Assembly (NCBI RefSeq): GCF_023150065.1
Contig: NZ_JAKLLN010000018.1
Span: 1-64,000 of the forward strand
Source of the DNA: Zoogloea sp.
GTDB lineage: Bacteria; Pseudomonadota; Gammaproteobacteria; Burkholderiales; Rhodocyclaceae
Length of the DNA: 64,000 nt
Direction: 5' to 3'
In this document: positions 39,568-51,251 of the stretch, in pieces
Layout of the letters: each line of letters starts with the position of its first letter
How positions within the stretch are numbered: position 1 is the stretch's first letter
The notes under the pieces: model-generated
Databases searched by the model: none
What the model was told of the DNA's origin: nothing
What the model saw: only the letters and a program-made list of their open reading frames with translations
Translations under genes and position numbers: made by a program

Positions 39568-40266
39568 TCAGAACGGGGCCGGGCTGGTGAATTCCATCCG
39601 GCAGCCCTTGCCGGGGTGGGTCAGGCCCAGCAGCGTCGCATGGAGCAGCAGGCGCGGAGCGACGGCCCGGCTGGCCGGGTCGGCATAAAGATCGTCGCCC
39701 AGGATGGGATGTCCGATGGACATCATATGGACCCGCAGCTGGTGTGAGCGCCCCGTGTGGGGCTGGAGTTCAACCCGGCTGGTGTGGGTTGCGCCGTCGT
39801 GGTCCACAACCCAATAAGCTGTCAGGGATGGTTTTCCGCTTTCCAGGTCCACTTTCTGCCTGGGCCGGTTTGGCCAGTCGGTGATCAGGGGCAGGCTGAT
39901 CTCTCCCTGCTCCGGCTGCGGTCGTCCGGCCACTACGGCCACATAACGTTTGTCGACCTGCCGTTGCTGGAAGGCAATGCTGAGCCGGCGTTCCATTTCA
40001 GGCCCCCGTGCCATCACGAGCAGACCCGAGGTCGCCATGTCGAGGCGGTGGACGATGCGGGCGTCCGGGTATTCGGCCTGTATCCGGCCGGCCAGGCTGT
40101 CGGCATGGCCGGGGCCACGCCCGGGTACCGACAGCAGGCCGGCGGGTTTGTCGATCACCAGCAGGGCCTCATCGGCAAAGAGGATGTGTGGCATGCCCGC
40201 GGGCGGCGCATAGACTAGGGGCGGCGGGGCGGTCGGGAGGGGTTGATTGCTTGCCGGTGGGCTCAT
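39568..40266 (-). CDS. RluA-family 23S rRNA/tRNA pseudouridine synthase
   Basis: ATG 40266 gives 232 residues; the longer frame's N-terminus is proline-rich and unlikely. The catalytic Asp is D76 in the motif HRLDMATSGLLV, with the preceding DKPAGLLSVPG of the family. The length fits RluA, which modifies 23S rRNA U746 and tRNA U32, but the exact target within the RluA/RluC/RluD/TruC group is not certain. It converges with the iron ABC ATPase gene. Confidence 0.87.
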   Translation of the reverse strand: MSPPASNQPLPTAPPPLVYAPPAGMPHILFADEALLVIDKPAGLLSVPGRGPGHADSLAGRIQAEYPDARIVHRLDMATSGLLVMARGPEMERRLSIAFQQRQVDKRYVAVVAGRPQPEQGEISLPLITDWPNRPRQKVDLESGKPSLTAYWVVDHDGATHTSRVELQPHTGRSHQLRVHMMSIGHPILGDDLYADPASRAVAPRLLLHATLLGLTHPGKGCRMEFTSPAPF

Positions 40267-40411
40267 GAGGATGCCATGGGACGGGGGCGTGCATTCTTGC
40301 ACAGGCCCGGGGTTTGCCCACAGGGATGGTGGGAAAGCCTGTGGACAAGTTGTGGGGGGCGTGGGCAAGTCGATGCCCCACAAGGTTTTTTTCTGCTTGC
40401 CCTGAAATGGG

Positions 40412-42363
<1,952 letters not shown>

Positions 42364-42367
<4 letters not shown>

Positions 42368-42963
42368 GGGGCGCTTCCCTTGCCGTCGCGGGTCAGGGTG
42401 GCGAGGTTGAGCAGCTTGGCGCTGACCCGGAGCTCCGTCCGCTCGATGGCGTCGGTGTTGATGACCGGGTGGATGCGCCCGCGCTTGTGGGTCAGGGTGA
42501 TCATGCCCCCGCGGGCGGCAAAGCCGGGCTGGTCACTGACGGTGAGGATCGGGCCGCTGAGGCGCCGGAGCAGTTCCGTCTGGGACGCGGGGCCGATGGC
42601 GGATTGGTCGCCGAAATAGATCAAATGACATTCCTGGAAATTGCGTGACTCGGGCTGGCGCTGTACGACGAGGGGGTGTCCATCCAGGGTCTCGCCACTA
42701 ACGGCCTTGGCCAGAAGCGGGGCCAGGGTATCGTCGAGCACGCAGTAGCGGAAAGGCTCGCCGGGGCGAAGGTTGTGCCCTTCTGGCCAGCGCACGAAAT
42801 GGGCAAAATTATAGACAAAAGCCGCCTTGACCTCGTTCTCGGCAAAGGCTGTCGGGCTCGCGTCCCCGGCCTGCAGCGGCAGCGCGAGGGCGAGCAGCAG
42901 CAACGCGCCCGCGACGCGGGGGCGCAGACGGGCGAGAAGAGGCGGCAAGCCGGTGTGCAGCAA
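42364..42963 (-). CDS. YfiR family (DUF4154) periplasmic protein
   Basis: The only start giving the full signal peptide is TTG 42963 (LLLLALALPLQAG core), an unusual codon probably helped by coupling to the TonB gene 8 bp upstream. The roughly 199-residue product has the YfiR hallmark KAAFVYNFAHFVRWP and two cysteines (RYCVLDD, QECHLIYFG) that may form a disulfide. In Pseudomonas, YfiR represses the membrane cyclase YfiN. Here its partner is more likely the co-encoded kinase, whose periplasmic domain is of the same CHASE8 kind as YfiN. That analogy is inference. Confidence 0.82.
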
Positions 42964-42971
42964 GGCGGGGG

Positions 42972-44942
42972 TCAGAAGCGCAGGTTGGCGGTGACGTAGT
43001 ATTCCCTTGGGATCAGGTAGGCGTCACTGGCATTGACCAGGTTGGTGCCGAACTCCTTGCGGGCCGGGCCAATGAGGTTGCGCCCGTTGAGGGCCAGGTC
43101 GAGACGGCTGGTGGCGCGCCAGCCCAGGCGCAGGTCTGCGGTCAGATAGTCCGGGATGCTGTAGGTGCGCAGGGCGCTGACATAGCGGGCCTGCAGGTCG
43201 AGCTCCACGTCGTGGCGCAGATCGTGGCGGGAGATCAGCATGGCCTGGTGGGTCGGTGATTCGCCGGCCGCCCGCAGGGGGTTGATCTCGGCGTTGCCCG
43301 GCAGGGCGGCCATGTTGATGTCGAGGTGGGTGTAGCTGGCCTGAACGCGCCAGGTATCGGCGGGGCGGTAGTCCATCGACAGCTCGAAGCCGCGGGCCTT
43401 GCCTTTCAGGGCGTTGCCGGCGAGGGCGTTCCAGGTGAGGTAGGGGCTGGGCAGGCTGGGCACCAGACGTGGGGAACCGATCATGTCGACGGTCAGCAGG
43501 CGGTCGTAGTCGTTGAGGAAGACGCTGGCGTCAAAGCTCAGCCGGGGGCTGACCTGGGCCCGATAGCCCAGCTCGTAGGCGATCAGTCGTTCGGCGTTGA
43601 GATTGGGGTTGCCGGCGGAGTTGACGAACAGGGGCAGGCCGTTGGTGAAGGCGCGGGGTTCGATGTACGAGGTCAGGCGTGCGCTGTCCTCGATGATGGA
43701 GGGGGTGCGCACGGCGCGGGCCACCGACGCCCACAGGGTGCTGCCCTTGGTCGGGGTCCAGCGCATGCGTGCGGAAGGTTGCCATTCGACGCCGGTGAAT
43801 TCGTTGCGCTCCACCTTGACCCCGACCGTCAGCTGGAGACGCTCCGCCAGGGCCAGGGTGTCTTCGGCGAAGGCGCTGAACAGCTGGTCGGTGCGGCTGC
43901 TGCGGCTGACACCGGCCGGTGGCGTCATCTGGGCGTCGCTGGCCACGTTGCGGTAGCCCACACCGGCAATGAGGTTGTGCCCGCCAATGGGGGAGAAGTG
44001 ATGGCGATAGCCCAGGTCGAAGGTGTCCAGCTCGGCCCGGGCGCCGTTGTTGAGCACCATCCAGTGATCGAGGGTGAAGCGGTTGAAATAGGCCCGCAGC
44101 TCGTCCCGGGCCTCCCCGTTGGTCCGCGACCATTGCCCGAGGAGGTGGGCGCCGGAGTAGGCGCGCTCCTGGCGCTTCAGCTCGCGAAAGCTCTCCCCCT
44201 CGACCATCAGGCTGCCGCCACCCATCTCCCAGTCGCCGCGAAAGCCGGCCCGTCCACCGCGCCAGTGGATGTCCCTGCTGTCATCCGGCGTGCCGGCGAG
44301 GCGATCATTCTGATGCAGCTTGGCCCACACCCGGGCGTGGCCGCTTTCGCCGGCCTTGAAGCCGTTGCGCAGGACCGTCTCCGACTGGAGATCGCCGGCA
44401 GTGACGCTCAGCAAGGTGCCCTGGGTGTCCTCGGCATGGCGGGTGATGATGTTGATGACACCGTTGACCGCGTTGGCGCCCCAGGTGGAACCCCCCGGCC
44501 CGCGGACGATCTCGACCCGTTCGATGTCCTGCATGACGATGTTCAGCTCGTCCCACAACACCCCTGAAAAGAAGGGTGTGTAAACACTGCGTCCATCGAC
44601 CATGACAAGCAGCTTGTTGGCAAACTGGTTGTTGAAGCCCCGGGCGCTGACGGCCCACTCGGTGGCGCTGATACGCGCGACATTGAGGCCGGGCACGGTA
44701 CGCAGCAGTTCCGGCAGGGAGGTGGCGCCGGAACGCCGGATGTCCTCGGTGGTCAGGACGTGGATCGCCGCCGCCGTATCCTCGAGCCGCTCGCTGCGAT
44801 GGGTGGCCGTGCTGACGCGCAGGTCGGCAAGTTCGTCGAGGCTCATCTGCTTGAGGGCGTACAGGCTGTCGTCGGCAGACACCGGCAGGGCGGTGGTGAC
44901 CAGGGCAGCGAGAAGCAGGGGCTTGGCGAGGGACTTTGACAT
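42972..44942 (-). CDS. TonB-dependent outer-membrane receptor
   Basis: ATG 44942 gives a signal peptide (LLLAALVTTALPVSA) and 656 residues. The plug domain has ATHRSERLEDTAAAI, RTVPGLNV and VEIVRGPGGSTWGANAVNGVINI; the 22-strand barrel follows and ends in TANLRF with the terminal Phe. It imports an unknown siderophore, cobalamin-like or other ligand. Its operon partners are regulatory rather than ABC-type, so it may act in sensing as much as in transport. No cobalamin riboswitch is apparent upstream. Confidence 0.9.
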   Translation of the reverse strand: MSKSLAKPLLLAALVTTALPVSADDSLYALKQMSLDELADLRVSTATHRSERLEDTAAAIHVLTTEDIRRSGATSLPELLRTVPGLNVARISATEWAVSARGFNNQFANKLLVMVDGRSVYTPFFSGVLWDELNIVMQDIERVEIVRGPGGSTWGANAVNGVINIITRHAEDTQGTLLSVTAGDLQSETVLRNGFKAGESGHARVWAKLHQNDRLAGTPDDSRDIHWRGGRAGFRGDWEMGGGSLMVEGESFRELKRQERAYSGAHLLGQWSRTNGEARDELRAYFNRFTLDHWMVLNNGARAELDTFDLGYRHHFSPIGGHNLIAGVGYRNVASDAQMTPPAGVSRSSRTDQLFSAFAEDTLALAERLQLTVGVKVERNEFTGVEWQPSARMRWTPTKGSTLWASVARAVRTPSIIEDSARLTSYIEPRAFTNGLPLFVNSAGNPNLNAERLIAYELGYRAQVSPRLSFDASVFLNDYDRLLTVDMIGSPRLVPSLPSPYLTWNALAGNALKGKARGFELSMDYRPADTWRVQASYTHLDINMAALPGNAEINPLRAAGESPTHQAMLISRHDLRHDVELDLQARYVSALRTYSIPDYLTADLRLGWRATSRLDLALNGRNLIGPARKEFGTNLVNASDAYLIPREYYVTANLRF

Positions 44943-45116
44943 GATGAAATCCTGTGGGCCGCACATGCGACCGGGCGCGATTGTATCGGCCTTGTCTATA
45001 TCTAAAGAAATAGATTCGTCACGGGTTTGTGTCGTATTCCGATGTGCTCGCGGGATTTCGGTGGCGACTTTCTCGATTTGCCGGGGGAGGGGATTCGGGG
45101 AAGTACCGGAGCAGGG

Positions 45117-45159
45117 GCGCACCGAGTTGCGGCATGGGGGCTTCCCCAGTTCGGTGCGC
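45117..45159. repeat. Inverted repeat in the ATP-grasp promoter region
   Basis: Perfect 9-bp arms GCGCACCGA (45117-45125) and TCGGTGCGC (45151-45159) enclose an inner TGGGG / CCCCA pair. No T-run follows, so it is not a terminator. The arms contain GCAC and GTGC half-sites and may extend NtrC-type binding. Confidence 0.5.
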
Positions 45160-45161
45160 TC

Positions 45162-45176
45162 GCACTGTGTTGGTGC
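45162..45176 (+). promoter_or_regulatory. NtrC-type enhancer site
   Basis: GCAC-N7-GTGC (GCACTGTGTTGGTGC) is an exact match to the NtrC dyad consensus. Its centre is about 86 bp before the start point predicted from the sigma-54 element, a normal distance for an enhancer. Confidence 0.65.
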
Positions 45177-45227
45177 GACATCGCTCCGGCATGCCGAAAA
45201 GTCGTTTGTTTATAAGGGTTTTTTGAT

Positions 45228-45243
45228 TGGCATGCTTTTAGCT
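45228..45243 (+). promoter_or_regulatory. Sigma-54 promoter of the ATP-grasp/alpha-E operon
   Basis: TGGCATGCTTTTAGCT keeps the invariant GG (-24) and GC (-12) at exact spacing and differs from TGGCACGN4TTGCW at two positions. The predicted start is near 45255, giving a leader of about 35 nt. Confidence 0.68.
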
Positions 45244-45290
45244 AAGCCAAAAGTGGTATCTCCGCTTCACAACATAACAGGCGAGCGCTA

Positions 45291-46709
45291 ATGGCCATCA
45301 CAAAATTCTTCAATGAAATGACTGCGGACGATGGGAGTGTCCGTGCGCATTACGCGGGCTATGCCGCGTGGCTGAGCGAGACTCCGGCAGACCGCATCGC
45401 CCGCAAGCGGGCAGAGGCAGATTCCCTGTTCCATCGCTACGGCATCACCTTTGCAGTGTACGGCGAGGAATCGGGCACCGAGCGTCTGATCCCCTTCGAC
45501 ATCATCCCGCGCATCATTCCTGCCCAGGAGTGGAAGAGTCTGGAAGCCGGCTTGCGTCAGCGTGTGAAGGCGCTGAACAGCTTCATCCACGACATCTACC
45601 ATGACCAGGAAATCCTCAAGGCCGGGCACATCCCCGCCGAGCAGGTGCTCAACAACGCCCAGTACCGCCCGGAAATGCAGGGCGTCAATGTGCCCTGCGA
45701 CATCTACGCGGCCATCGCCGGTGTGGACGTGGTGCGGGCCGGGGCAGGGGAGTTCTACGTGCTGGAGGACAACCTGCGGGTGCCCTCGGGGGTCTCCTAC
45801 ATGCTTGAAGACCGTCGCATGATGATGCGCCTCTTCCCCGAGCTGTTCGCCCGTCACCGGGTCGCGCCCGTCGAGCACTACCCGGACATGCTGTTGCACA
45901 CCCTGCGCAGCCTCGCGCCGGTGGGCGTGACGGACCCGACCGTGGTCGTGCTGACCCCCGGTGCTTACAACTCCGCCTATTTCGAGCATGCCTTCCTGGC
46001 CCAGCAGATGGGGGTCGAGCTTGTTGAAGGGCAGGATCTCTTCGTCAGCGAAGACCAGGTCTTCATGCGCACGACCCAGGGGCCGCGCCGCGTGGATGTG
46101 ATCTATCGCCGGGTGGATGACGACTTCCTCGATCCGAAGTACTTCCGCAAGGACTCCATGCTCGGCGTGCCGGGGCTGCTGGACGCCTACCGGGCGGGCC
46201 GTGTCACGGTCTCGAACGCCATCGGTACGGGTGTGGCGGACGACAAGTCCATCTACCCCTATGTGCCGGAGATGATCCGCTTCTACCTGGGTGAGGAACC
46301 CATCCTCAACAACGTGCCCACCTACATGTGCCGTAAGCCGGAAGACCTGGCCTACACCCTGGCCCATCTGCCCGAGCTGGTGGTCAAGGAAGTGCATGGT
46401 GCAGGTGGCTACGGCATGCTGGTTGGGCCGGCTTCGACCAAGGAGCAGATCGAGACCTTCCGCAAGTACCTGATCGCCAACCCCGAGAAATACATCGCCC
46501 AGCCCACGCTGGCCCTTTCGAATTGTCCGACCTTCGTCGAAAGCGGCATCGCACCGCGTCACCTGGATCTGCGCCCGTTTGTTCTTTCCGGGACCGAAGT
46601 GCAGATGGTGCCGGGCGGCCTGACCCGCGTCGCCCTGCGCGAAGGATCGCTGGTGGTGAATTCCTCGCAGGGCGGGGGCACCAAGGACACCTGGGTACTG
46701 GAGGCCTGA
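45291..46709 (+). CDS. Circularly permuted type 2 ATP-grasp protein
   Basis: This 472-residue protein matches the former DUF404/DUF407 family. Typical segments include YGEESGTERLIPFD near 55, the YVLEDNLRVPSGVSYMLEDR block near 155 and VVKEVHGAGGYGM near 365. These ATP-grasp enzymes are predicted to form amide bonds and nearly always sit beside alpha-E and transglutaminase genes; the product is unknown. Here the alpha-E gene follows after 4 bp. Sigma-54 and NtrC-like elements upstream suggest expression when nitrogen is limiting. Confidence 0.92.
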   Translation: MAITKFFNEMTADDGSVRAHYAGYAAWLSETPADRIARKRAEADSLFHRYGITFAVYGEESGTERLIPFDIIPRIIPAQEWKSLEAGLRQRVKALNSFIHDIYHDQEILKAGHIPAEQVLNNAQYRPEMQGVNVPCDIYAAIAGVDVVRAGAGEFYVLEDNLRVPSGVSYMLEDRRMMMRLFPELFARHRVAPVEHYPDMLLHTLRSLAPVGVTDPTVVVLTPGAYNSAYFEHAFLAQQMGVELVEGQDLFVSEDQVFMRTTQGPRRVDVIYRRVDDDFLDPKYFRKDSMLGVPGLLDAYRAGRVTVSNAIGTGVADDKSIYPYVPEMIRFYLGEEPILNNVPTYMCRKPEDLAYTLAHLPELVVKEVHGAGGYGMLVGPASTKEQIETFRKYLIANPEKYIAQPTLALSNCPTFVESGIAPRHLDLRPFVLSGTEVQMVPGGLTRVALREGSLVVNSSQGGGTKDTWVLEA

Positions 46710-46713
46710 AAAC

Positions 46714-47664
46714 ATGCTGAGCCGCACTGCTGATCACCTTTTCTGGATGGCCCGCTACATGGAGCGGGCCGAGAACACGGCACGCATTCTTGATGTCACC
46801 TATCGTCTCTCCCTCCTGCCGCAGAATGGCGAGGAAGTGGAGGCGATGTGGTCCGGGATGCTCAAGATCATGGAGTTGCAGGACGCCTATCTGGCCAAGC
46901 ACCCTGCCTATTCCACCGAGGCTGTCCTCGAATTCATGATCTTCGACCGGGACAACCCGGGCAGCATCTACCGCTGCCTGCGCGCCACCCGCGAAAACGC
47001 CCACGCCGTGCGTGGCACCCTGACCTCGGAGCTGTGGGAGACCTCCAACGAAACCTGGCTGAAGATGCGTGACTTCACCGTGGCCAAGCTCCTCGAGTCC
47101 GGCCCCGGTGCATTCTTCGAGTGGGTCAAGTACCGCTCCCACCTGTCGCGGGGGGTCACCATTGGCACCATGCTGCAGGACGAAGCCCTGCGCTTCATCC
47201 GCCTGGGGACTTTCCTGGAGCGGGCCGACAACACGGCGCGCATCCTCGAGGTGAAGTATCTCAACCTGTTGCCGGGCGCCGACGAGGAGCAGGCCCACGC
47301 CACCGACTACTATCAGTGGAGTGCGCTGCTGCAGTCCGTGTCGGCCTTCGAGGTGTATCGCAAGGTCTACCGCGACCAGATCACCCCGCTACGCGTGGCC
47401 GAGCTGCTGGTCCTGCGCGCCGACATGCCCCGGTCCCTGGCGCGCAGCATGAAGGAAGTCCATTCCAACCTGACCCGCGTCTCCAACGCCCGGTCGGCCG
47501 AGACCGAGCGTCTGGCCGGCGAACTGGAGTCGCACCTGCGCTTCGGCCGCATCGAACGCATCTTCGAAGGCGGCTTCAGAAAGTACCTGGAAGACTTCCG
47601 CGATCGCATCTTTGACCTGGGTTGCCGGATCTCCGATGACTTCCTGATTCCGACCTCGAGCTAA
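46714..47664 (+). CDS. Alpha-E domain protein (DUF403)
   Basis: This 316-residue all-helical protein starts with MLSRTADHLFWMARYMERAENTARI, the signature opening of the alpha-E family, and repeats a related RLGTFLERADNTARIL segment near residue 163. It is the standard partner of the circularly permuted ATP-grasp enzyme and is thought to work with it, possibly as a subunit binding the growing product. No independent activity is known. The intergenic gap of 4 bp implies a shared message. Confidence 0.92.
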   Translation: MLSRTADHLFWMARYMERAENTARILDVTYRLSLLPQNGEEVEAMWSGMLKIMELQDAYLAKHPAYSTEAVLEFMIFDRDNPGSIYRCLRATRENAHAVRGTLTSELWETSNETWLKMRDFTVAKLLESGPGAFFEWVKYRSHLSRGVTIGTMLQDEALRFIRLGTFLERADNTARILEVKYLNLLPGADEEQAHATDYYQWSALLQSVSAFEVYRKVYRDQITPLRVAELLVLRADMPRSLARSMKEVHSNLTRVSNARSAETERLAGELESHLRFGRIERIFEGGFRKYLEDFRDRIFDLGCRISDDFLIPTSS

Positions 47665-47679
47665 AAATTCAAAATAAGC

Positions 47680-47708
47680 TTGGCAAACCTAGAAACGATG
47701 TCTATAAT
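47680..47708 (+). promoter_or_regulatory. Sigma-70 promoter of tRNA-Pro
   Basis: TTGGCA (47680-47685), a 17-bp spacer and a perfect TATAAT (47703-47708) end 11 bp before the mature tRNA 5' end. Confidence 0.85.
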
Positions 47709-47718
47709 GCGCAGCTTG

Positions 47719-47796
<78 letters not shown>

Positions 47797-47811
47797 AAGA
47801 AACAAGCAAAA

Positions 47812-47837
47812 GGCCAACTCTTCGGAGTTGGCCTTTT
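47812..47837 (+). terminator. Terminator of tRNA-Pro
   Basis: The 9-bp stem GGCCAACTC / GAGTTGGCC with a TTCG loop is followed by TTTT. The As preceding it on this strand make it potentially bidirectional. Confidence 0.92.
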
Positions 47838-47981
47838 GCTTTGTGTTGGCCGAACGGCCAATGCCTTGAGCAAAAGCCGCCGCATACCGCGGCAGCGGGC
47901 ATCGCGGCTTGTTCAGCGTACGGCCCGCCCAGGTGGCCGTGGGGCCGTCGATCATCTGATGTTGTGGGGAAGGAACACGCC

Positions 47982-48578
47982 ATGGAGCCCGTCGCCGTCA
48001 TCGACTTTGAAACCACCGGGCTGTCGCCTGCCCAGGGCGACAGGGCCACCGAGATCGCGGCCGTCATCCTGCAGGACGGCAAGGTGGTGGATCGCTATCA
48101 GAGTCTGATGAATGCCGGAGTCCGCGTTCCCCCACACATCGAGGCGCTCACGGGCATTTCCAACGCCATGCTGCGTAGCGCACCTGCCGCCGACGTGGTG
48201 ATGGGGCAGGTTGCCGACTTCGTGGGCAACTATCCGCTGCTTGCCCACAACGCGGCTTTCGATAGCCGCTTCTGGGACGCGGAGCTGGCCCGGATCGGCC
48301 GTCGCCGGAGCCAGGAGTTTGCCTGTTCGATGCTGGTGGCGCGGCGTGTCTTTCCGCAGGCGCCCAGCCACAAGCTCGGCGTGCTGGTCGATTTTGCCGG
48401 GCTGCCGGTGGCGGGGCGCTATCACCGGGCACTGGCCGACGCCGAGATGGCGGCCAGCCTGGTGCTCAGGCTCGAGGACGAGTTGCGCGGCCGCTACAAG
48501 GTGCGTGATGTGTCCCATGCGCTGCTGCGCAGGATCCAGAGCGTTCCGAAGGGGCAGTTGAGCCGCTGCCTCGCCTGA
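47982..48578 (+). CDS. DnaQ-type 3'-5' exonuclease (DEDDh)
   Basis: This 198-residue protein starts at ATG 47982 after AAGGA. All five DEDDh residues are visible: D8 and E10 (VIDFETTG), D94 (HNAAFD), H148 and D153 (HRALADAEM). It resembles the PolC-type exonuclease domain of single-domain proteins rather than the DNA polymerase III epsilon subunit with its polymerase-binding tail. A proofreading or RNA/DNA end-trimming role is likely; the substrate is not defined by sequence. Confidence 0.88.
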   Translation: MEPVAVIDFETTGLSPAQGDRATEIAAVILQDGKVVDRYQSLMNAGVRVPPHIEALTGISNAMLRSAPAADVVMGQVADFVGNYPLLAHNAAFDSRFWDAELARIGRRRSQEFACSMLVARRVFPQAPSHKLGVLVDFAGLPVAGRYHRALADAEMAASLVLRLEDELRGRYKVRDVSHALLRRIQSVPKGQLSRCLA

Positions 48579-48812
48579 GCCCAGACTGAGCCAGGAGGCC
48601 GCCGATAGCAGGCGACTCCAGCTGCGGTGCTTTATCACGGTTGGTCGACCGCGTGACGAAAGTTTGACGGAGCCTGCGCATTACTTCTCGTCTGCTGCCG
48701 CTGCCTGGGTGCAAGCTGTCTCCACGAAATCATTCCGAAGAGTTGCCGGCGGCACGAGGAGCCCCCTCCCGCCGACCTGCAACCCGCTTTTGAGACAGAG
48801 AGGAAGGCAATC

Positions 48813-48944
48813 ATGGGCCCGTTTGCGTGGTGGCTGGAGTATTGGGCAGGTGTCATGGATACCTGTGCTGTGCATCTGCTCGTACGTACGCCAATGGATG
48901 GCGGGCAGAAGTCGACGGAGAGCGCGCAGCGTATCCCGCACTGA
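48813..48944 (+). CDS. Candidate small protein (43 aa)
   Basis: ATG 48813 is preceded by AGAGAGGAAGG at suitable spacing, and a terminator starts 40 bp after the TGA, so a short transcript with this reading frame is plausible. The peptide begins MGPFAWWLEYWAGVMDTC, a strongly aromatic, possibly membrane-interacting N-terminus, and ends in a polar tail. It matches no family I know. It could also be a remnant of a larger gene. Expression is unproven. Confidence 0.4.
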   Translation: MGPFAWWLEYWAGVMDTCAVHLLVRTPMDGGQKSTESAQRIPH

Positions 48945-48984
48945 GGGCTGAAAGTCCCGGCGGTGAGGCCGCAATATTCCTCAG

Positions 48985-49010
48985 AACCACTCTCCGGAGT
49001 GGTTTTGTGT
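48985..49010 (+). terminator. Rho-independent terminator after the small ORF
   Basis: AACCACTC / GAGTGGTT, an 8-bp perfect stem with a TCCG loop, is followed by TTGTGTTTTC. Confidence 0.8.
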
Positions 49011-49102
49011 TTTCAGGGATCAAGTTCCGGAGGGGCGCTTGGGCATAGAATCCGGTCTTGAGTTGTACTGTGTCGCTGGCGTGGAGCCGGACGCCTGAAA
49101 AG

Positions 49103-49131
49103 AAAAACCCCCGGCAAGGGGAGCCGGGGGT
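49103..49131 (-). terminator. Orphan minus-strand terminator upstream of hemB
   Basis: On the minus strand ACCCCCGGC / GCCGGGGGT, a 9-bp stem with a 7-base loop, is followed by TTTTTC. No minus-strand gene lies before it, so it implies an antisense or small RNA starting within the hemB leader or 5' coding part. Confidence 0.78.
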
Positions 49132-49257
49132 CAAAAACGCCTTGCTTGCTCAAGGCCCCGCTCAGGGAGGTATAGCGGGAGACGGTTCAGCACCATCTGC
49201 TGCTTTGTGCATATATGCGGGAAGAAAGTTCCTGCCCCATTTCGTTTCCAGATGTAA

Positions 49258-50283
<1,026 letters not shown>

Positions 50284-50302
50284 TCCCCGTTGCCGGAGGG
50301 GT

Positions 50303-50845
50303 TCAAACCTCCGGCAACAGGGTGCGGGCGCCCTCGAAGCGCTCGGAAAAATAGCGACTGTCCAGGCGGTCCACCCGCACCTTGCCCTTGCTGCTGGGGG
50401 CGTGGATGAACTTGCCGTCGCCCATGTAGATGCCCATGTGCGAATAGGCCCGGCCCAGGGTGTTGAAGAACACCAGGTCGCCGGGACGCAGCGCCTGGGT
50501 GGCGACGGGGCGGGTGCGCTCGGCGATGCCGGCGGCGTTGTAGGGCAGCTTGCGCCCGCTGACCTGTTCGACGATGTAGCTCACCATGCCACTGCAATCG
50601 AGTCCGGCTTCCGGGTTCTTCCCGCCGAAGCGGTAGCCCGTGTCGAGCAGGCCCAGAGCATACAGCACGACCTCCTGGGCGTGGTCGTGGCTCGGCAGGG
50701 CAAACCAGCCGCCTGCCGGCGGTGCCGTGCGGGGAACGGGGGTTCCGGCCTGCCGTGGCGGTGTCTGGCTGCAGCCGACCAGTACCGCAGTCAGCAGCAG
50801 GGCCGCCCAGCGTTCAGGCCGTAAGCCGAAGGGTGACCGGGCCAT
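50303..50845 (-). CDS. NlpC/P60 family cell-wall lipoprotein hydrolase
   Basis: The 180 residues contain a lipoprotein signal with lipobox LVGC (Cys25). The NlpC/P60 domain has the catalytic cysteine C84 (LDCSGMV), H136 (SHMGIYMG) and H148 (FIHAPS), a full triad-type set. It is likely an outer-membrane-anchored endopeptidase cutting the stem peptide of peptidoglycan. Its start overlaps the end of dtd by 32 bp, and no later start would keep the signal peptide. Confidence 0.9.
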   Translation of the reverse strand: MARSPFGLRPERWAALLLTAVLVGCSQTPPRQAGTPVPRTAPPAGGWFALPSHDHAQEVVLYALGLLDTGYRFGGKNPEAGLDCSGMVSYIVEQVSGRKLPYNAAGIAERTRPVATQALRPGDLVFFNTLGRAYSHMGIYMGDGKFIHAPSSKGKVRVDRLDSRYFSERFEGARTLLPEV

Positions 50846-51251
50846 GATTCACCAGGGAAACCGTCATCTCTGCACCGAACTCGCCGGTGGCCACCACCGG
50901 GTGGCGTTGGCGGGCGAGGGTGACGAGTTCATTGAAGAGGCGCTCTGCGTCGGCAGGCGCGGCGGCCGGCGTGAAGCTGGGCCGGGTGCCCTTGGCGGTG
51001 TCGGCCGCCAGGGTGAATTGGGAAACCAGCAGGAGCCCGCCTCCCGTATCGGTAAGGGAGCGGTTCATCTTCCCCTCGTCGTCGGAGAACACCCGGTAGC
51101 CCAGCAGGCGCTCCACCATGCGGGTGGCGTTGGCCGGCTGGTCGCCTTTCTCGACGGCGACCAGGGCCAGCAGGCCCGGCCCGATCTCCCCCACGGTCTG
51201 CCCGGCCACCGTCACCCGGGCTTCAAGGACTCGCTGGATCAGGGCAATCAT
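50814..51251 (-). CDS. dtd: D-aminoacyl-tRNA deacylase
   Basis: This 145-residue protein has the standard Dtd length and signature motifs SQFTLAAD and NHGPVT, including the Gly-Pro that excludes L-amino acids. It removes D-amino acids, and Gly from tRNA-Ala, mischarged on tRNA. It overlaps the SIMPL-domain gene by 4 bp (ATGA) and the NlpC/P60 gene by 32 bp, forming a tight three-gene unit. Confidence 0.95.
   Translation of the reverse strand: MIALIQRVLEARVTVAGQTVGEIGPGLLALVAVEKGDQPANATRMVERLLGYRVFSDDEGKMNRSLTDTGGGLLLVSQFTLAADTAKGTRPSFTPAAAPADAERLFNELVTLARQRHPVVATGEFGAEMTVSLVNHGPVTLRLTA

Larger units (their letters stand above)
44943..45290. other. 348-bp divergent spacer between TonB receptor and ATP-grasp genes
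   Basis: There is no gene here. The TonB-proximal part holds an AT-rich segment with ATCTA-N6-TAGAT (about 45000-45016). The right half holds the regulatory elements listed separately: a long inverted repeat, an NtrC-type site and a sigma-54 promoter facing the ATP-grasp gene. Confidence 0.6.

Noticed and set aside
40266-40411. DnaA-box-like words (TTGCCCACA at 40314, TGTGGACAA at 40340) suggesting an origin
   Set aside because: Each word has at least one mismatch to the DnaA consensus, there are only two, the spacer is short, there is no AT-rich unwinding region, and no dnaA or gidA/parAB genes are nearby.
44943-45122. Cobalamin riboswitch upstream of the TonB receptor
   Set aside because: I could not find the conserved B12-box-like sequence or multi-stem layout; the space shows only an AT-rich dyad.
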